64,000 bases of DNA from Kribbella rubisoli (GCF_004217145.1 NZ_SHKR01000015.1:434001-498000); one strand, 5' to 3'. Counted from the stretch's first letter, positions 8,325 through 17,585 are shown. Translations and numbers: made by a program. Notes: generated by a model not told the origin, from the sequence alone.

Positions 8325-8570
8325 ATGACGGGGTGGCCGGAGGGACTGGAGCGATTCCTGGCGACCGACCCACATGACGTCGGGTGTGACGATGCCAGGG
8401 CCGTTCTGCATCTGTACGCCGAACAGGCCGCGTCCGGCGCCGATGCTGCCGAGCGCTTCCCAGGAGTGGCGTCGCACCTTGCTGCCTGCGAATCGTGCGC
8501 GGAGGATGCAGACGGGCTGTTGGCTGCTGTCATCGCTATGGAAGACCAAGAAGAGGAGCACGGATCATGA
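8325..8570 (+). CDS. small zinc-finger (anti-sigma-like) protein
   Basis: An 81-residue protein with an HLAACESC motif (HxxxCxxC type, about residues 54-61), as in the zinc-binding N-terminus of anti-sigma factors. There is no membrane segment or sensor part. GGAAGG precedes ATG 8325. Its stop overlaps the start of msrA (ATGA), indicating coupled translation. A redox-sensing role with MsrA is an inference only. Confidence 0.6.
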   Translation: MTGWPEGLERFLATDPHDVGCDDARAVLHLYAEQAASGADAAERFPGVASHLAACESCAEDADGLLAAVIAMEDQEEEHGS

Positions 8571-9115
8571 CCAGCGGAGTTAACGACACCGGACAGGTCA
8601 CCCAGACGCCGGGCGCAGAGACAGCCGTCCTGGCCGGCGGGTGTTTCTGGGGTGCGGAGGACCTCATTCGCCGGCAGCCCGGCGTACTCGCCACGCGCGT
8701 CGGGTACACGGGCGGGCGGAACGATCATGCGACCTACCGCAATCACCCCGGGCACGCGGAAGCTGTCGAGATCGTCTTCGACCCGGCGCAGACGACGTAC
8801 CGTGACATCCTGGCGTTCTTCTTCCAGATCCACGACCCGTCGACGCTGGACCGCCAGGGCAATGACGTTGGCACAAGCTATCGCTCGGCGATCTTTCCGC
8901 TCACTCCCGAACAGGAGAAGGTCGCTCGCGAGACGATCGCCGACGTCGATGCGTCAGGGCTCTGGCCGGGCAAGGCCGTGACGACGATCGAGCCCGCGGG
9001 GCCGTTCTGGGAGGCGGAGCCCGAGCACCAGGACTACCTGATCAAATACCCGAGCGGCTACACCTGCCACTTCGTCCGCCCGAACTGGGTGCTGCCGCGG
9101 CGCACCACCACCTGA
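8567..9115 (+). CDS. msrA: peptide-methionine (S)-S-oxide reductase
   Basis: A 182-residue MsrA that repairs oxidised methionine. The catalytic motif GGCFWG has its cysteine near residue 26. [16 protein letters not shown] and the C-terminal [18 protein letters not shown] region follow. The start ATG overlaps the stop of the zinc-finger gene. A short hairpin follows the stop. Confidence 0.95.
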   Translation: MTSGVNDTGQVTQTPGAETAVLAGGCFWGAEDLIRRQPGVLATRVGYTGGRNDHATYRNHPGHAEAVEIVFDPAQTTYRDILAFFFQIHDPSTLDRQGNDVGTSYRSAIFPLTPEQEKVARETIADVDASGLWPGKAVTTIEPAGPFWEAEPEHQDYLIKYPSGYTCHFVRPNWVLPRRTTT

Positions 9116-9116
9116 G

Positions 9117-9134
9117 ACGCCCGAACGCGGGCGT
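9117..9134 (+). terminator. short terminator-like hairpin
   Basis: ACGCCCG-AACG-CGGGCGT, a 7-bp GC-rich stem directly after the msrA stop. There is no T-run. The remaining 230 bp up to the sigma-factor gene show no convincing gene. Confidence 0.45.
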
Positions 9135-9368
9135 TCGAGGTGTGGTTCCTGATCTCGGCACGGATCGCGGTGTGTTCGTCGGCGCGCTGATGGGACCATT
9201 TGGACCAGTTAGTCACCCAGACGTCGATGGTCGCCTCTGTGGCGGCGGTTGCGGTGATGTGCTCCGGATCACCTGTATTGCGGGCTATTCAGCCGTGCGG
9301 TCCGCGGCGAAGGGACCTGGCTGGTGCCGGGTGGACTGTGTGCGAAATGGACTGTATCGTCCATAGTG

Positions 9369-10037
9369 ATGAAGAGTGAAGGTTCCGAGTTGTTGTCGCA
9401 AGTGCGGGTCGTCTCTGCGGAGGTGGCCCGGGAGAACCGAGACTGGGTTCGCGACCTGAGTAGCACTGGGGACCGGCGCGAGCTTGCGTGCCGACGGTTG
9501 TACGACGTACTCCTGCGAGCCGCGAGGGCGGAGGTCAGGCGGCGGTCGGCCAGACTGCGGCTCGCAGGCCCCGAGGTGGACGACATCGCTCACCAGGCCG
9601 CGGCTGATGCCCTACTGGCGATCAGCGGCAAGGTCGAGACGTTCCGGGGTGACTGCAAGTTCACCACCTGGGCCTACAAGTTCGTCATCTTCGACGTGGC
9701 GGCCAAGGTCAATCGGCACTTCTGGCAGCGGGCCGGTGTTGCGTTCGACGACGAGGACTGGGAGCGCCTTCCCGCGCGGATCGGGATCGAGCCGGAGGCA
9801 CAGGCCGAGAGCCGGGATCTGCTGAGCGCCGTACGTCGCGCCGTCGATGAGAAGCTGACGGCGAAGCAGCGGATGGTCTTCGTCGCCCTGGCGCTGAACG
9901 GGATGCCCACCGACGTGCTTGCCGATCAGCTCGGTGCTACGCAGAACGCGATCTACAAGATGATGTTCGACGCCCGCCGCAAGCTGCGGAACGCCTTGGT
10001 AGACGCCGGCTACCTACCGGAGCAGCAGATCGCGTGA
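9369..10037 (+). CDS. RNA polymerase sigma factor, ECF-like
   Basis: A 222-residue sigma-70 family protein. A region 2 with FRGDCKFTTWAYKFVIFDVAAKV (core binding and -10 recognition) is followed by an acidic linker. Region 4 has LTAKQRMVFVALALNGMPTDVLADQLGATQNAIYKMMFDARRKLR. The N-terminal 45 residues are longer than in minimal ECF factors. ATG 9369 and GTG 9366 are possible starts; neither has a good ribosome site. No anti-sigma gene adjoins it, although the zinc-finger gene 0.8 kb upstream is a remote candidate. Confidence 0.85.
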   Translation: MKSEGSELLSQVRVVSAEVARENRDWVRDLSSTGDRRELACRRLYDVLLRAARAEVRRRSARLRLAGPEVDDIAHQAAADALLAISGKVETFRGDCKFTTWAYKFVIFDVAAKVNRHFWQRAGVAFDDEDWERLPARIGIEPEAQAESRDLLSAVRRAVDEKLTAKQRMVFVALALNGMPTDVLADQLGATQNAIYKMMFDARRKLRNALVDAGYLPEQQIA

Positions 10038-10128
10038 GCTCAACCGGTTGCCGATAGGGCCCCCGTAGCCCTGCAGGTACAGCCCCATCGGTCCGGTGAA
10101 GTCGGTGGCCGGCAACGCCTCGTCGGCG

Positions 10129-10902
10129 TTAGTTGCGGCCGGCCATCACGCCCCCGTCGACGTTGAGAATTGCGCCGGTGATCCAGCTGGCCTCGGGGGA
10201 GAGGAGGAAGACGATCGAGGAGGCGATGTCCTGGGCTGTTCCGACCCGTCCCAGCGGGTGGAAGCCGTCGAACTCCTTCACGGCCGCCTCGAGCTTGTCG
10301 GCGGGGATGAAGCCCTCGTACAGCGGAGTCGCCACCACTGCCGGCGCCACAGCGTTGACGCGAATGCCGTCGGCCGCGAGTTCCATGGCCAGGTTGTGGG
10401 TCAGCGCATGCAGGCCGGCCTTCGCCATCGAGTAGGCGGTCGCCGGTGTAGCCGCCACCGCCTGATGCGCCCACATGCTGCCGATGTTGACGATCGCACC
10501 GCCAGATCCGGCAGCCTTCATACCCCGTACGACGGTCTGGGTCAGGAAGAACGTCGCCCGGCTCAGCTCCAGGTACGCGTCGTAGTCCTCCTCGCTGTAG
10601 TCGAGGAAGCCCTTGGGGATGAAGAAGCCGGCCGCGTTGACCAGCAGCGTCGCATCGGCATGCTCGGCTGCGAGCTGCGCCTGGACATCCTCCACCTGCT
10701 TGCGATCAGCCAGGTCGGCTGTGATTCCCCAGGCCTTGCCCTTCTTGCCGAGCTCGGCGACCGTCTCGTCGACCTTCGCCTGCTGACGCCCGACGATGAC
10801 GGCGTTGCCGCCTTGCCCGACAACGTCCACCGCGGTCTGCCGCCCCATGCCGCTGCTGCCACCGATCACGATGATCTTGCGGCCTTCGAAGTACCCACTC
10901 AT
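10129..10902 (-). CDS. SDR family oxidoreductase
   Basis: A 257-residue short-chain dehydrogenase with Rossmann motif GGSSGMGR (residues 14-21), NAAG, catalytic IGSM...YSMAK and the C-terminal [11 protein letters not shown] signature. It is likely an NAD(P)-dependent alcohol/ketone oxidoreductase of unknown substrate. GAGGAGA lies before ATG 10902. It is monocistronic and convergent with the sigma-factor gene. Confidence 0.92.
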   Translation of the reverse strand: MSGYFEGRKIIVIGGSSGMGRQTAVDVVGQGGNAVIVGRQQAKVDETVAELGKKGKAWGITADLADRKQVEDVQAQLAAEHADATLLVNAAGFFIPKGFLDYSEEDYDAYLELSRATFFLTQTVVRGMKAAGSGGAIVNIGSMWAHQAVAATPATAYSMAKAGLHALTHNLAMELAADGIRVNAVAPAVVATPLYEGFIPADKLEAAVKEFDGFHPLGRVGTAQDIASSIVFLLSPEASWITGAILNVDGGVMAGRN

Positions 10903-10975
10903 AAGGTTCTCCTCGATCTCAGCCGGGTCGGAGTGACCCGGATTCCCTTATATGTGTGCAGATTGGGCGTCGGCC

Positions 10976-11956
10976 TTACTGGTCGTCGGGGGTGCCGAAC
11001 AAGTAATGGGAGACGGCCGAATGACGATTCGCGTTCTCGACCGGCTCGGTCGGAAGTCCTCGTCCTTCCAGTTCGTCCCAGGTCGAGTCGGCGATGCGCC
11101 ACAGGTGACGTGCTATTCGTCCGGCGACTCCCGCATGCGGCGAGTTGGGGTGCGGTCTCGTCGGCGAGCTCCACTGCCGTTTCGCCAAGGCCCGGGCCAG
11201 ATCCGCGGCGCCGTCGGCACCGTGGAGCGCCTCGAGGCCGGACACGATCTTCTTCTCATGCGACTCGTGCTCAGCCAGGAGCCGCTCGGCCTCCCGCCAG
11301 GTCTCGGCTGTGCTGAGGTCCAGGAAGCGTGCGTCGCCGTAGGCCCGGCCCTTGAGCACCCGCAGCGACTGCTCGAACTCCTTGAGATTGGCGAGCATGG
11401 CCGCGGCGTCCTCACCGGACGACGTCCTGGCGGCTGTGAGCAGGACATCGGCGACAGCCGCGGCGTGCTGCGCGGCAATGGCAGTGAACTGGTCCGCGAT
11501 CCGGCGCCGGTCGAACCCGTCGATGCTCGAGTCCTCGGAACCCGCGGCGAGCTCTCTGAGTCTGGAGTGCTGGATGTGAATCAAGTGCTGCAGTGGTTTG
11601 GAGCCGCGCTGGATCGAAGGGTGCGAAGGATCGAGGACCACGAGGTACTCCGGATGCCCGTCGAGGAACCGCTCAACCGCAGGGCAGTAGTTCGTGATCC
11701 GGACTTCCTCGGCGATGAGGTCGTCGAGGATCGCCTTGATCAGGGCCGTCCCCAGTCCGCGGCCGCGATGCTCGGCTGTGATCTCCGTGTGTCCCAATAC
11801 GCGCCGCGGCCCGAGGACACGGAAGTCGAGGGTCCCTACCGTCGTCCCTGCCAGGAGTAGCTCGTACCTTCGCGACTCGCCGTTCTCGACCACGGTCAGA
11901 TTGCGCTGGGAGTCCTCCATCAGGGTTCTCGTCGCCGTGCGCTCTTCAGTTGACAT
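10976..11956 (-). CDS. GNAT acetyltransferase fused to hemerythrin-like helical domain
   Basis: A 326-residue two-domain protein. Residues 13-100 form a short GNAT domain of the YidJ-like type, with the acetyl-CoA loop EHRGRGLGTALI and a NYCPAVERFLDGHPEY end. After an HPSIQRGSK linker, a helical C-terminal domain contains QHAAAVADVLLTA, LAEHESHEKKI and HPNSPHAGV, reminiscent of actinobacterial HHE (hemerythrin-like) proteins. Not all di-iron ligands are obvious. ATG 11956 follows GGAG by eight bases and overlaps the preceding DUF5709 gene by 11 bp, so the two are coupled. Confidence 0.7.
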   Translation of the reverse strand: MSTEERTATRTLMEDSQRNLTVVENGESRRYELLLAGTTVGTLDFRVLGPRRVLGHTEITAEHRGRGLGTALIKAILDDLIAEEVRITNYCPAVERFLDGHPEYLVVLDPSHPSIQRGSKPLQHLIHIQHSRLRELAAGSEDSSIDGFDRRRIADQFTAIAAQHAAAVADVLLTAARTSSGEDAAAMLANLKEFEQSLRVLKGRAYGDARFLDLSTAETWREAERLLAEHESHEKKIVSGLEALHGADGAADLARALAKRQWSSPTRPHPNSPHAGVAGRIARHLWRIADSTWDELEGRGLPTEPVENANRHSAVSHYLFGTPDDQ

Positions 11957-12386
11957 CGTCGAGCTCCAGCGGCTCGTCGTCCACAACGTGGATCGCAGCT
12001 TCCTCAGCGCTCGCAGCGCCCGCGTCGATTCCGGCGTCGGCCGCGATGAGCTCTTCCTCGAGATCGAAGTGCGACCCTTCGTCCGGGGCCACGAGGCGAC
12101 CGGCGCGATCCCGGCCGACCTCCGGGCCGTCGACGTACTCCGTCGGCGTCGCGTAAGGGTCGATGTCCGGATCCTCCTGCGCAAGCCGCTGCTCGAACGT
12201 CTCACCCTGCAATGCCTCGGCTGCCGTCGTACCGAAGCCCTCACCGGCCGACCACTTCTCCGGGGGCGAATAGCCTTCGTCGAGAAGGTCGGCGACCCCT
12301 CGCCCGTCGAGCGTGTCGGAGGACTGCAGCTGGTCCTCGTCGTCCACGCTGTAACTGCCGTAATACTCCCGACTGACCTCGCTCAT
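11946..12386 (-). CDS. DUF5709 family protein
   Basis: A 146-residue, very acidic, probably flexible protein with YYGSYSVDDEDQLQ, LDEGYSPPEKWSAGEGFGTTAAEA and TFEQRLAQEDPD, characteristic of DUF5709. It has no membrane segment and no known activity. GGGAGG lies just before ATG 12386. It is the first gene of a pair with the GNAT-hemerythrin-like protein. Confidence 0.85.
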   Translation of the reverse strand: MSEVSREYYGSYSVDDEDQLQSSDTLDGRGVADLLDEGYSPPEKWSAGEGFGTTAAEALQGETFEQRLAQEDPDIDPYATPTEYVDGPEVGRDRAGRLVAPDEGSHFDLEEELIAADAGIDAGAASAEEAAIHVVDDEPLELDDVN

Positions 12387-12458
12387 TGGTCCTCCCGACC
12401 GCGGGCCGGCTGCATGCCGGCTCCTCACGAGAGTTGGTGTCGGCCCCGCCCCGTGTAC

Positions 12459-13670
12459 TTACCCGTCGTGCGGGTTGCGCGCAGCGAAGGCAGCGAGCAA
12501 GGTGGCGACGAGGGCAAGTCCGGCGTACCCGCGGGCGATCTCCGGGACCGTGAAGAAGTTGGTGAGGCGCGCGGAGATGAGGCTGGGAATGGTCGCGCCG
12601 CTGTAGCTGAGGAGATAGACCACGGCGAAGGTGGGTGCCCGGTCAGACAGAGTGCTGCCGAAGAGCAGGCCCCGGGTTGCGGCGCTGATGGCGATGCCTT
12701 GAGCGGCTCCCGCGATGATGGTTGCCGCGATGAACAACGGCAACGTACCGGTGGTGATCGCTGTGATCAGGCCGATCCATCCAGCCAGGAAGGCGATCAT
12801 GCCGATGCGCTGAGCTGCCGCCGGTGAGAATCGGCCGCCGAGGGGAGCACCCACAGCGCTGGGGAGCATGTACGCGGCGAACACCAGCCCGAGGACGAGC
12901 GAGCTCCTGGTGTGAAGTTGATCCGCGACCAGCGCGGGCACGAAGGCCTGGTAGAAAGCACCAGTCGCCCACGTGGCCAGGAAGACGGCGGCCGCGACGG
13001 GGAGCAGGTGCCTGACTTGGACCGGTACGCGAACGCTGGGGCGCAGCGATCGCCAACCTCCCGGCGTACGAGTCACGGTCTCTGAGCTGATGCCGACGAG
13101 CGCGGCGGACAACAAGAGCAGGCCGATGGCAACCAGGTAGATGAGGTCGCGCGGCCACGGGCCGAACTGGACCAAGGCACCGGAGGCGATGGCGCCGACT
13201 GCGAGACCGAGCATGACTGTCTGGCTGGAAGCAACTGACGCCAGCCAGGTCGGCCTGGCCGGTGCAGTGTCAACGATGTACGCCGTGAGGCTGCTGCTGG
13301 CCAGCCCAGCGCCGAGGCCCATCAGGAGCCGACCTGCGATCAGGACGCCGATGTCGTGCACGTTCAAGAGGAGCAGGCAGGCGAGTGCGAGCAGTCCCAG
13401 GCTGGCGATGGCGACGGGCCGTCGGCCCACGTGATTGGACAGTCGTCCCAGCACCAGGAGTGTGCTGAGAGTCGCAGCGGAGTAGGCGACGACGGTCAAC
13501 GAGATGCCGGCGTTGGTGAACCCTTCCTCGGCGCGGTAGATGTTGAACAAGGGGATTGTCGCGCCCACCGCGGCGAACACCGCGATCAGGGCGATCACCG
13601 CGGAGACGAACGCCAGGCGGGGCGTTCGGTCGCGGCGTCCCAGGTTGATCACCGGTGCCAGGTTTTGCAT
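12459..13670 (-). CDS. MFS transporter (DHA1-like efflux)
   Basis: A 403-residue membrane protein with about 12 hydrophobic segments. The MFS loop LGRLSNHVGRRPVA lies between helices 2 and 3. A LLMGLGAGLASSSLTAYI segment suggests the drug:H+ antiporter branch. The substrate is unknown. ATG 13670 follows GGAGAGAGG. A 72-bp spacer with a GCCGGC/GCCGGC stem separates it from the DUF5709 gene downstream. Confidence 0.85.
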   Translation of the reverse strand: MQNLAPVINLGRRDRTPRLAFVSAVIALIAVFAAVGATIPLFNIYRAEEGFTNAGISLTVVAYSAATLSTLLVLGRLSNHVGRRPVAIASLGLLALACLLLLNVHDIGVLIAGRLLMGLGAGLASSSLTAYIVDTAPARPTWLASVASSQTVMLGLAVGAIASGALVQFGPWPRDLIYLVAIGLLLLSAALVGISSETVTRTPGGWRSLRPSVRVPVQVRHLLPVAAAVFLATWATGAFYQAFVPALVADQLHTRSSLVLGLVFAAYMLPSAVGAPLGGRFSPAAAQRIGMIAFLAGWIGLITAITTGTLPLFIAATIIAGAAQGIAISAATRGLLFGSTLSDRAPTFAVVYLLSYSGATIPSLISARLTNFFTVPEIARGYAGLALVATLLAAFAARNPHDG

Positions 13671-13762
13671 CGAGCCGTGCCTCTCTCCAGTTCCGAGCGT
13701 CGTCGTCCATCTCATCAGCGTCGATCCGCGAGGCGGTCTTACCGAGATCAGTAAGATCGCCG

Positions 13763-13888
13763 GACGAACGGACGTACACGATGGTTGCCGGCGGCACCGA
13801 ACAGGAAGCCCTCTACACAGACGCATACCAGAAGCGCGAAGGCACCTGGGTCTGCGTCTCGGCCTGCGCGATCGCTCCAGGGACCTGA
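13763..13888 (+). pseudogene. C-terminal remnant of a DUF4440/SnoaL-like protein
   Basis: In the 226-bp space between the MFS and SulP genes, the + strand reads ...RTYTMVAGG, ALYTDAYQKREGTWVCVSAC and then stops. The YTD(A/V)Y-KR-G-W-CVSA pattern is the last two strands of DUF4440/SnoaL-like NTF2-fold proteins. Nothing upstream in frame resembles the rest, so I read it as a decayed 3' end. It is short, and chance similarity is possible. Confidence 0.4.
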
Positions 13889-13896
13889 ACTCCGAC

Positions 13897-15588
13897 TCAC
13901 TGATCCTTGGCGTCGCCGCGGTGGTCGACCGCCCAGGTCTCCGCTTCGTGGAGGGCCTTCGCGGTCGATTCGCCGACCAGCTCGCTGGCCTCGAAGACCT
14001 GGACCGGCCCGGATACGTCCACCCGGTCGGTACGACGTAGCAGCTCGGCAAGGCCGTGGTCCACGCCGCTGAGGTACAGCCGGCCGCCTACCGCATGCAG
14101 GGCGGCCGCGTAGTCGGCCAGAACCTTTACGAATGTCGCACCGGCGGCTGTCCGGCCACGAAGCCGGAGTACGACGGCGGGTGCCTCGGCGCCGGCCGGG
14201 TCGGGCAGGTGGGCGCCGAGCGTGCGGGAACCCGCATAGAGCAGGCTGCCGTACACGTCGAGCACGATCGTGTGATGGCTCGTCAGCGACTGGGGTGCCG
14301 CCTGCTCGATCCACCGGCCCTCGCCGGCGGGCTTCAGCTCGACGACCTTGAGATCCATCGCTTCTTGGTTGAGCTGGAGCAGCAGCGACAGCGTCACGCC
14401 GATCCCGACGGCGGCGGCGACCGGAAGGAACAACGTCGCGAGGAAGGTCGAGATGATCGCGATCTGCGAGGTCGGTCCAGTGCGCAGGATCGTCTTCAAC
14501 TCGCCCGGCCTGAGCGAACCGGCGGCCGCAAAGACGAGTACTGCCGCCAGGGTGGGCATCGCGACAAGTCCGACCACGCCGGAGAAGGCCGCCAGGATGA
14601 CCAGCATCCACAGTCCCGAAAAGATCGCCGCCCACCTGGTGCGGCCGCCGACTGCCTGGTTCAGAGCGGTCTGGCCGACTGAGCCGCCGACCGGTTGACC
14701 GCGGAAGAAGCCGGCCGCGAGGTTGCCGACGCCCTGGGCGATGAAATCCTGGTTCGGGTTGGAAACGGTTCCGTCGCGATTGGGTGCGGCTTCGGCGACC
14801 CCACTGCCCTGGACGAGAACGATGGCGGCGACGGCCAGCGCTCCGGTCACCAGTGGAAACGACAGCAGGCTGAGGCTGGGGAGGTGGGGCAACGGAACAC
14901 CGCTCGGAATCTGCCCGACGTCTTCCACACGTGCCACCGAATCGGCACCGACGATCAGCACAATCGCAGTCGGGACAACCAGCGCGACCAGTGCGCTCAC
15001 CGCTCTGAGCCTCGTCCGGGACAGGCCGACGAGGATTCCGAGGGCCGTCAGGCCGGTCAGCAGGGACGCGACGTCGATCCGCGATGGATGGAGTACGACG
15101 TCTATCGCCTTGGCCAGCGCGAATTCTCCGGTGGCCTTCGCGCCGGTGAGGTCGGGGATCTGGCCGAAGAAGATGTTGGCCGAGATCCCGGTCAGGAAGC
15201 CGATCATGACCGAGTGCGACACGAACCGCGTGTAACGCCCCAGTCGTGCGATCCCCGCCACGATCATCGCCACGCCGGCGATGATCGTCAGCAGGACCAG
15301 CGCGTCCGGCCGGTCCGCGGGATCGACTCCTTCCAGCGCCGAGCCGGCCGCCAGTGCCGCCGCGGTGGTCGTGGTGATCACCATCAGCCGGGTACTCGAG
15401 GTCAGCCCGCCCGCGATCGGAGCGGCGAAACTCGCATACAGGCCGTGGATCGGGTTCACTCCGACCAGTACGGCGGCTGCCATCCCGTCCGGCACGCTGC
15501 TGATCGCGCCCGGCAGACCGGCGACCACATCGGCACGCAGGTTCGGCCGCTCCGACCGCAGGTAACGGAGTACGGGATGTGCGCCCAC
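13897..15588 (-). CDS. SulP family anion transporter with C-terminal STAS domain
   Basis: A 563-residue transporter. The N-terminal half holds 10-12 hydrophobic segments with SulP signatures (GLPGAISSVPDGMAAAVLVGV, GLYASFAAP, AAGFFRGQPVGGSVGQTALN). The C-terminal 110 residues form a STAS domain (IVLDVYGSLLYAG, AVVLRLRGR, LYLSGVD). Sulfate, bicarbonate or another anion is the probable substrate. GTG 15588 is chosen for the GAGGAG ribosome site; a longer frame to 15651 would overlap the operator. It has at least two copies of the island operator upstream and is the leftmost regulon member. Confidence 0.9.
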   Translation of the reverse strand: MGAHPVLRYLRSERPNLRADVVAGLPGAISSVPDGMAAAVLVGVNPIHGLYASFAAPIAGGLTSSTRLMVITTTTAAALAAGSALEGVDPADRPDALVLLTIIAGVAMIVAGIARLGRYTRFVSHSVMIGFLTGISANIFFGQIPDLTGAKATGEFALAKAIDVVLHPSRIDVASLLTGLTALGILVGLSRTRLRAVSALVALVVPTAIVLIVGADSVARVEDVGQIPSGVPLPHLPSLSLLSFPLVTGALAVAAIVLVQGSGVAEAAPNRDGTVSNPNQDFIAQGVGNLAAGFFRGQPVGGSVGQTALNQAVGGRTRWAAIFSGLWMLVILAAFSGVVGLVAMPTLAAVLVFAAAGSLRPGELKTILRTGPTSQIAIISTFLATLFLPVAAAVGIGVTLSLLLQLNQEAMDLKVVELKPAGEGRWIEQAAPQSLTSHHTIVLDVYGSLLYAGSRTLGAHLPDPAGAEAPAVVLRLRGRTAAGATFVKVLADYAAALHAVGGRLYLSGVDHGLAELLRRTDRVDVSGPVQVFEASELVGESTAKALHEAETWAVDHRGDAKDQ

Positions 15589-15647
15589 CGAGCACTCCTC
15601 ACGCCAGGACTGGTTGTCGAGCGTAGGGAGCGGCGTCCGGCGGAACC

Positions 15648-15664
15648 TCATCCCGGCGGGACGA
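15648..15664 (-). promoter_or_regulatory. island operator (17-bp palindrome) for SulP gene at 13897
   Basis: TCATCCCGGCGGGACGA, close to the consensus TCAYCCCGCNGGGRTGA. On the - strand TACGCT (15625-15620) follows after 22 nt, a good -10 element. It lies 59 bp before the GTG. Confidence 0.75.
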
Positions 15665-15684
15665 TCCGAGCGGTCGGGACGAGA

Positions 15685-15701
15685 TCGTCCACCAGGGATG
15701 A
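15685..15701 (-). promoter_or_regulatory. second island operator upstream of SulP gene
   Basis: TCGTCCACCAGGGATGA, a good match 20 bp upstream of the first site and so about 3.5 helical turns away centre to centre. A weaker third copy, TCATCCTCTGAGGGGCG, lies at 15752-15768. Confidence 0.6.
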
Positions 15702-15834
15702 GGCGCAGTGGTCCGGGCGGACCTAGCGTCGAATGGGCAGGGCTCTTGGCGTCATCCTCTGAGGGGCGGATGGCGCCAAGAGCCGAAACCCGTTGTAGGA
15801 CAGCAAAATCGTGCGTGCGTCCTGGAAGAAGTCG

Positions 15835-16095
15835 TCATTCCGGAGCAAGGTCGTGGGACTGCGGTGGATCGTCGATCTCCGCACGGCGCGCGGCCGCGCT
15901 CTCGACGACGTCAGCTGCTACGACATCGACCGAGCGGCCGAGATACTCCGCCAGCACGAACAGCAGCGTTCGCGCCTCGGCCGGCTCGATCTGGTGATAC
16001 TCGGCCAGAACGCCGATTGCCTGCTCTCTGAGCGCGGCCGTCTCCACGCTGTCGGCGAGTGAAGGATCTACCTCGTCGCCGGGGTCGGAACCCAT
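15835..16095 (-). CDS. small ANTAR-like domain protein
   Basis: An 86-residue protein whose middle part (ALREQAIGVLAEYHQIEPAEAR, then LLFVLAEYLGRSVDVVAADVV) follows the ANTAR pattern: an alanine/aromatic two-helix RNA-binding antiterminator module. There is no receiver or GAF sensor attached, so partner control must come in trans. ATG 16095 is preferred because the upstream extension is poor; GAGGG lies 11 bases before it. The gene sits upstream of the SulP gene in the same direction, but operators lie between them. Confidence 0.55.
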   Translation of the reverse strand: MGSDPGDEVDPSLADSVETAALREQAIGVLAEYHQIEPAEARTLLFVLAEYLGRSVDVVAADVVESAAARRAEIDDPPQSHDLAPE

Positions 16096-16228
16096 GTATA
16101 CAAGCCCTCTGACTTCCCGTGCCGACGCGGCACTCTCGGGACCACCGCTTCGACTGTACTCCAAAACGGTTAACCCGATGGGGGAGGGTGTCCTGGCCCC
16201 GGTGGCCGTTGCCTGCCGGGCGGCTCCG

Positions 16229-17536
16229 TCACGGCTGATCGGTCCTGAAGGGTGCTGGAGGTTGCGGAGAATGCTGGGCGGGACGTCGTGATCGGGGCCC
16301 GGCGCTCAGGTCTTCCTCAACCTGTTCCAGGTGGACGTAGCGGCGTCCGAGAGGACCGGCCGTGACACCGTGGAGCACCACACTCAGGAACACCGTGAGC
16401 GCAACGGCGGCGACGGATCGCTCGACCACCGGGAGGTTGCCGAGCTGCTCGATTGCCAGCAGCGCGAACACGACCGATGCCAGACCGCGCGGGCCGAACC
16501 AGCCCATGAATACAACGGTCCTGCGATCAAGACCCGTTCCCAGCAGCGACAGGGCGACCGGAGCCATGCGAACCACGGTCAGGCTCAGTACGGCGTACGC
16601 GAGCAGCGTGAGGTCGAAGTTGTGAAGGGCGATCGGCACCAGCGCGGCACCGAAGAGGAACCAGGCGGCGAGGGCGAGGACCTCACCGAGCAGCTCCGGC
16701 AGCTCGACGGCGGAGTCCGCGTCGACAGCATCCTGGTCGAGTGCCGCTCTGAAGGCGATGCCGGCGACGAAGGCTGCGATGAAGCCGTTGCCGCTGAACG
16801 CGACGGCGAGGGTGAAGCTGCCGAGGGCGGCCGCAAGTGTTCCGAGCCGCGTTGCACCCGTACTCATCCAGCGGCGTCGAGAGCCGATGGACAGCAGCCA
16901 GGCGCTCGTCGTACCGACCACCAGGCCGACGACGAGACCGACGGCGAGTTCGAGCAAGGCTCCGCCGCTGTCGTCGGCGACGCCGTCGTGACTCTCTATC
17001 CCGAGTAGGCCCGCAGCGACAGCCAGTGTGAACGTGACGACAGGTGTGACGATGCCGTCGTTGAGTCCGCTTTCCACATTGAGTGCGCGACGCAGGCGCA
17101 CGGGGATCCTGCGATCGTTGATCACCTGCGCGCTGAGTGCAGCGTCAGTGGGAGCCAGCGTGGCGCCCACGAAGCCTGCCAGTGCCCAGGTGAAGTCGTC
17201 GAAAAGCCAGGCGGCCAGGAGAGAGCCCAGGATCACGGACACCGGAAGGCCGAACGCGAGCAGACGGCCGGGTAGGCGAATGTCTCGTTTGAGTCGTGAC
17301 ACGTTGACTCTGGCAGCATCCGAGAACAACAGCAGCGCCAGCGTCAGCTCCGCGATCAGGTGGATGGACGGCGCCTCGACGTCCACCGAGAGCGGGCCGC
17401 TGTCAGGATTCCCCAGTGCGTAGCCGGCGACGGCGAACACGAGCGGGCCGGTGATGTTCAAGCGGGCCAGGAGATCCGAGGTCACTGCCCACACAAGGAC
17501 GAGGAGCGCGAGGACCGCGAAGGTTGCCTCTGTCAC
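16229..17536 (-). CDS. CPA1-family cation:proton antiporter
   Basis: A 435-residue protein with about 12 membrane segments. Antiporter signatures include LTLALLLFSDAARVNV, GATLAPTDAALSAQV (the conserved acidic ion-binding region), NVESGLNDG and a WFGPRGLASVVFALL helix. It probably exchanges Na+ or K+ for H+. The C-terminal tail is short, with no TrkA domain. GTG 17536 follows GGAGG. It lies 49 bp after the LuxR regulator gene in the same direction and has no operator of its own, so it is probably in the regulator's transcript. Confidence 0.9.
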   Translation of the reverse strand: MTEATFAVLALLVLVWAVTSDLLARLNITGPLVFAVAGYALGNPDSGPLSVDVEAPSIHLIAELTLALLLFSDAARVNVSRLKRDIRLPGRLLAFGLPVSVILGSLLAAWLFDDFTWALAGFVGATLAPTDAALSAQVINDRRIPVRLRRALNVESGLNDGIVTPVVTFTLAVAAGLLGIESHDGVADDSGGALLELAVGLVVGLVVGTTSAWLLSIGSRRRWMSTGATRLGTLAAALGSFTLAVAFSGNGFIAAFVAGIAFRAALDQDAVDADSAVELPELLGEVLALAAWFLFGAALVPIALHNFDLTLLAYAVLSLTVVRMAPVALSLLGTGLDRRTVVFMGWFGPRGLASVVFALLAIEQLGNLPVVERSVAAVALTVFLSVVLHGVTAGPLGRRYVHLEQVEEDLSAGPRSRRPAQHSPQPPAPFRTDQP

Positions 17537-17585
17537 CTGTCACCTCCGGGAGCCGGCGGACCGTTCAACCTGGTGCGGCGGCTTG

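Noticed and set aside
15752-15768. TCATCCTCTGAGGGGCG as a full operator
   Set aside because: The right half is poor (AGGGGCG) and it lies more than 160 bp from the SulP start; kept only as a possible auxiliary site.
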